Shown: in pieces, positions 62,442 to 64,000 of the stretch
Numbering within the stretch: the first letter of the stretch is position 1
How the letters are laid out: the number at the start of each line of letters is the position of its first letter
Assembly (NCBI RefSeq): GCF_023573145.1
Contig: NZ_CP097635.1
Span: 2,542,001-2,606,000, forward strand
Source of the DNA: Aquincola tertiaricarbonis
Lineage (GTDB): Bacteria > Pseudomonadota > Gammaproteobacteria > Burkholderiales > Burkholderiaceae_C
Direction: 5' to 3'
DNA length: 64,000 bases
The notes under the pieces: generated by a model
What the model was told of the DNA's origin: nothing
What the model saw: the letters and a program-made list of their open reading frames with translations, nothing else
Database searches by the model: none
Made by a program: the position numbers and the translations under genes

Positions 62442-62627
62442 TCAACCGCGCGTGGGAAAGTGCGAGACCCGCGCCACGCTGGGCAGCAGCCGGCGCGGCG
62501 GCGTCGGCGCGCGGGGGCGTTGGTCGGCTTTGGCGGCCACGGGGCGCAGGTGGGCGCGGCAGCTGGGGCAGGCGTGCACCAGGGAGCTGACGACGTCGGT
62601 GCAGGCGGGGCAACGGATCAGGGCCAT
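62442..62627 (-). CDS. Small zinc-ribbon protein, paralog of 537-797
   Basis: 61 residues, starting at an internal ATG with GGAG 9 bases upstream. Two Cys pairs (CPAC at 6-9, CPSC at 20-23) and the segment VVSSLV between them match the paralog near the window start; about 18 of the first 30 residues agree. A longer frame upstream is rejected for lack of a ribosome site. It faces trxC tail-to-tail. Function unknown. Confidence 0.65.
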   Translation of the reverse strand: MALIRCPACTDVVSSLVHACPSCRAHLRPVAAKADQRPRAPTPPRRLLPSVARVSHFPTRG

Positions 62628-62699
62628 GGGGGTACTCCGGTCATTCGCTGGCCGCAGGATGGCAGCGGACGGTTGCTCCAGCCATCGCCCGAACGCAGG

Positions 62700-62714
62700 C
62701 CCCGCAAAGCGGGG
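62700..62714. terminator. Short hairpin upstream of the chemoreceptor gene
   Basis: CCCCGC-AAA-GCGGGG is a 6-bp stem with a three-base loop in the 206-base gap between the zinc-ribbon and chemoreceptor genes. It is followed by a T/G-rich stretch but no clean T-run. A terminator or regulatory hairpin is possible; nothing else in this gap is interpretable. Confidence 0.3.
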
Positions 62715-62833
62715 TGAGGGTTTGTGCGGGTGGCTCGGGTGCTGGCAGCCAGGCCGGTCGTGCCAATTTTTGCGTCTCAGGTTGTTCAAGGCACGGATCG
62801 ATAAACCCGGTCAGTAGTTCCGCAAGGGGTTGT

Positions 62834-64000
62834 ATGTCGTCGATCTCCCGCTGGCGCCTGCGTACGCGCCTCCTGGCCGGCTTTGCCGTGGTGTTGGTGC
62901 TTGGCCTGCTGGTGGCGGCGCTGCAGGCTTGGACGCTGCGCGCGGCGGTGGCTTCGCAGCGCACGATGTACGAAGACCGCACGCTGCCGCTGAACCACCT
63001 GGGCGAGATCCATTACCTGGTGGCCCGCATGCGGGTGCTGCTGTCCGACGCCTTGCTGGCGGCCGACCCCGCCAACACCACCCAGCGCCTGACCCAGTAC
63101 GCCAGCGCCCGCGGCAAGGCCGATGCGACCTGGCAGCGCTACCTGGGCGGCGCCCAGACGGCGGAGGAAAAGCAGCTGGCGGCCAAGGCGCTGCATCACT
63201 TCCGCACCTTGCTGGACGCCGGCTATGAGCCGGTGGCCCAGGCGCTGGCCAGGGGCGATGCGCCGGCCGCCCTGCAGTTGATGAAGTCGCAGGTCAGCCC
63301 CTTGTCGCCCCCGGTGGTGGACAGCGTCGAGCAGCTCATGGGTCTGCAGGCGCGGGTCGCCGCCGACGAGTACCAGGGCTCCCAGGCCCGGGCGCACACG
63401 ATGGGCTGGTACAGCGGCGTCGGCATCGGGCTGATGGTCCTGCTGAGCGTGGCCATTGCGCTGGTCATCACCCGCAGCGTGCTGCAGGCCCTGGGCGACG
63501 AGCCCGCGTCGCTGGCCGCGGCGGCCAGCCGCATCGCCGGGGGTGACCTGTCGCGCGACGACCGTGCCCCAGCGCGGCCGGGCAGTGTGCTGGCCTCGAT
63601 GCAGGCGATGCGTGAGGGCCTGGTGCAGGTGGTGCAGGCGGTGCGCAGCGGCGTGGAGGAGGTGGCCACCGCCAGCCACCAGATTGCGCAGGGCACGCAG
63701 GACTTGTCGAGCCGCACCGAGCAGCAGGCGGCCAGCTTGCAGGAGACGGCCGCCTCGATGGAGCAGCTGACGGGCGCGGTGCGCAACGGCGCCGACAACA
63801 CGCAGCAGGCATCGCAGCTGGCCGGCCAGGCCACCGACGTGGCGCGGCGAGGGGGTGGCGCGGTGCAGCAGGTGGTGAGCACGATGGCCGAGATCCGCCA
63901 GTCCAGTGGCCGCATCGGCGACATCACCAGCGTGATCGATGGCATTGCCTTCCAGACCAACATCCTGGCGCTCAACGCGGCGGTCGAAGCGGCCCGTGCG
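62834..64000 (+). CDS. Methyl-accepting chemotaxis protein (3' end outside window)
   Basis: 389 residues inside the window, open at the end. A first membrane span ([20 protein letters not shown]), a periplasmic ligand-binding four-helix region (about 33-195, with [15 protein letters not shown]), a second span ([20 protein letters not shown]) and a HAMP-like segment ([20 protein letters not shown]) precede the signalling domain. Typical methylation-helix phrases are present ([40 protein letters not shown]). It senses a soluble ligand and passes a signal to CheA. An AAGGGG box is 4 bases from the ATG. Confidence 0.92.
   Translation, partial: MSSISRWRLRTRLLAGFAVVLVLGLLVAALQAWTLRAAVASQRTMYEDRTLPLNHLGEIHYLVARMRVLLSDALLAADPANTTQRLTQYASARGKADATWQRYLGGAQTAEEKQLAAKALHHFRTLLDAGYEPVAQALARGDAPAALQLMKSQVSPLSPPVVDSVEQLMGLQARVAADEYQGSQARAHTMGWYSGVGIGLMVLLSVAIALVITRSVLQALGDEPASLAAAASRIAGGDLSRDDRAPARPGSVLASMQAMREGLVQVVQAVRSGVEEVATASHQIAQGTQDLSSRTEQQAASLQETAASMEQLTGAVRNGADNTQQASQLAGQATDVARRGGGAVQQVVSTMAEIRQSSGRIGDITSVIDGIAFQTNILALNAAVEAARA

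Noticed and set aside
62628..62833. Sigma-28 or sigma-54 promoter ahead of the chemoreceptor
   Set aside because: Partial matches (TAAA, GGCAG...TCGTG) do not meet the spacing or core bases of either consensus.
1..64000. tRNA, rRNA, riboswitch or CRISPR array
   Set aside because: Looked for by eye; no cloverleaf, conserved rRNA stretch, spaced repeat array or recognised riboswitch core was seen. A covariance search would be needed to exclude small RNAs.

Overview
The window is a GC-rich (about 70% by eye) stretch of a bacterial chromosome. It carries 48 protein genes, two cut by the window edges, and I see no tRNA, rRNA, CRISPR array or insertion sequence. Solitary tricarboxylate-type (Bug/TctC) binding protein, many LysR/IclR regulators, PEP-CTERM proteins, a Weimberg-type xylonate pathway and HcnABC/opine-oxidase-like dehydrogenases together suggest a betaproteobacterium of the Burkholderiales (Rubrivivax/Leptothrix/Roseateles-like). 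This placement is inference from gene content, not from a marker gene.

Layout. 1-8507 (minus): the start of a sensor kinase, a tiny zinc-ribbon protein, and a five-gene block made of a TonB-dependent receptor, two paralogous exported proteins of unknown family, a membrane-anchored protein and a lipoprotein that share a Cys-pair repeat. 8618-21629: an IclR regulator with a perfect 17-bp palindrome upstream controls a seven-gene, overlapping operon (ABC importer, three-subunit FAD/2Fe-2S dehydrogenase, binding protein). A LysR gene and a second operon (HglS, aminotransferase, aldehyde dehydrogenase) follow, which together fit lysine/pipecolate breakdown through 2-aminoadipate and 2-oxoadipate. 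21613-28848: a PEP-CTERM protein, a subtilisin-like protease with autotransporter-type repeats, a LuxR-type regulator, and an amidohydrolase/outer-membrane protein pair.

28981-39534 is the most striking region. A LysR gene faces an operon encoding a TRAP transporter (DctP, DctQ, DctM), D-xylonate dehydratase XylD, XylX (with a one-base frameshift), a cohesin-domain protein with a PEP-CTERM tail, and a GH10 xylanase ending in a dockerin-like domain. The genes read as a xylan-to-2-oxoglutarate system in which the xylanase may be held at the cell surface or matrix by a cohesin-dockerin pair.

39557-54998 (minus): a synthase-dependent exopolysaccharide cluster (processive glycosyltransferase, beta-helix/bactofilin-like protein, two deacetylase-like paralogs, UDP-GlcNAc 2-epimerase, YaiO-like outer-membrane barrel, integral membrane protein, alpha-toroid glycosidase-like protein), followed by a very large pseudokinase/AAA/histidine kinase. 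The first gene of the cluster and the kinase share a promoter-proximal motif. 55222-64000: a 2-hydroxyacid dehydrogenase/Bug protein/class II aldolase operon with a divergent LysR, two small exported or membrane proteins, an MFS exporter, thioredoxin 2, a second copy of the zinc-ribbon protein, and the start of a chemoreceptor. Most large open frames lying opposite these genes are codon-bias shadows of high GC and were left out.
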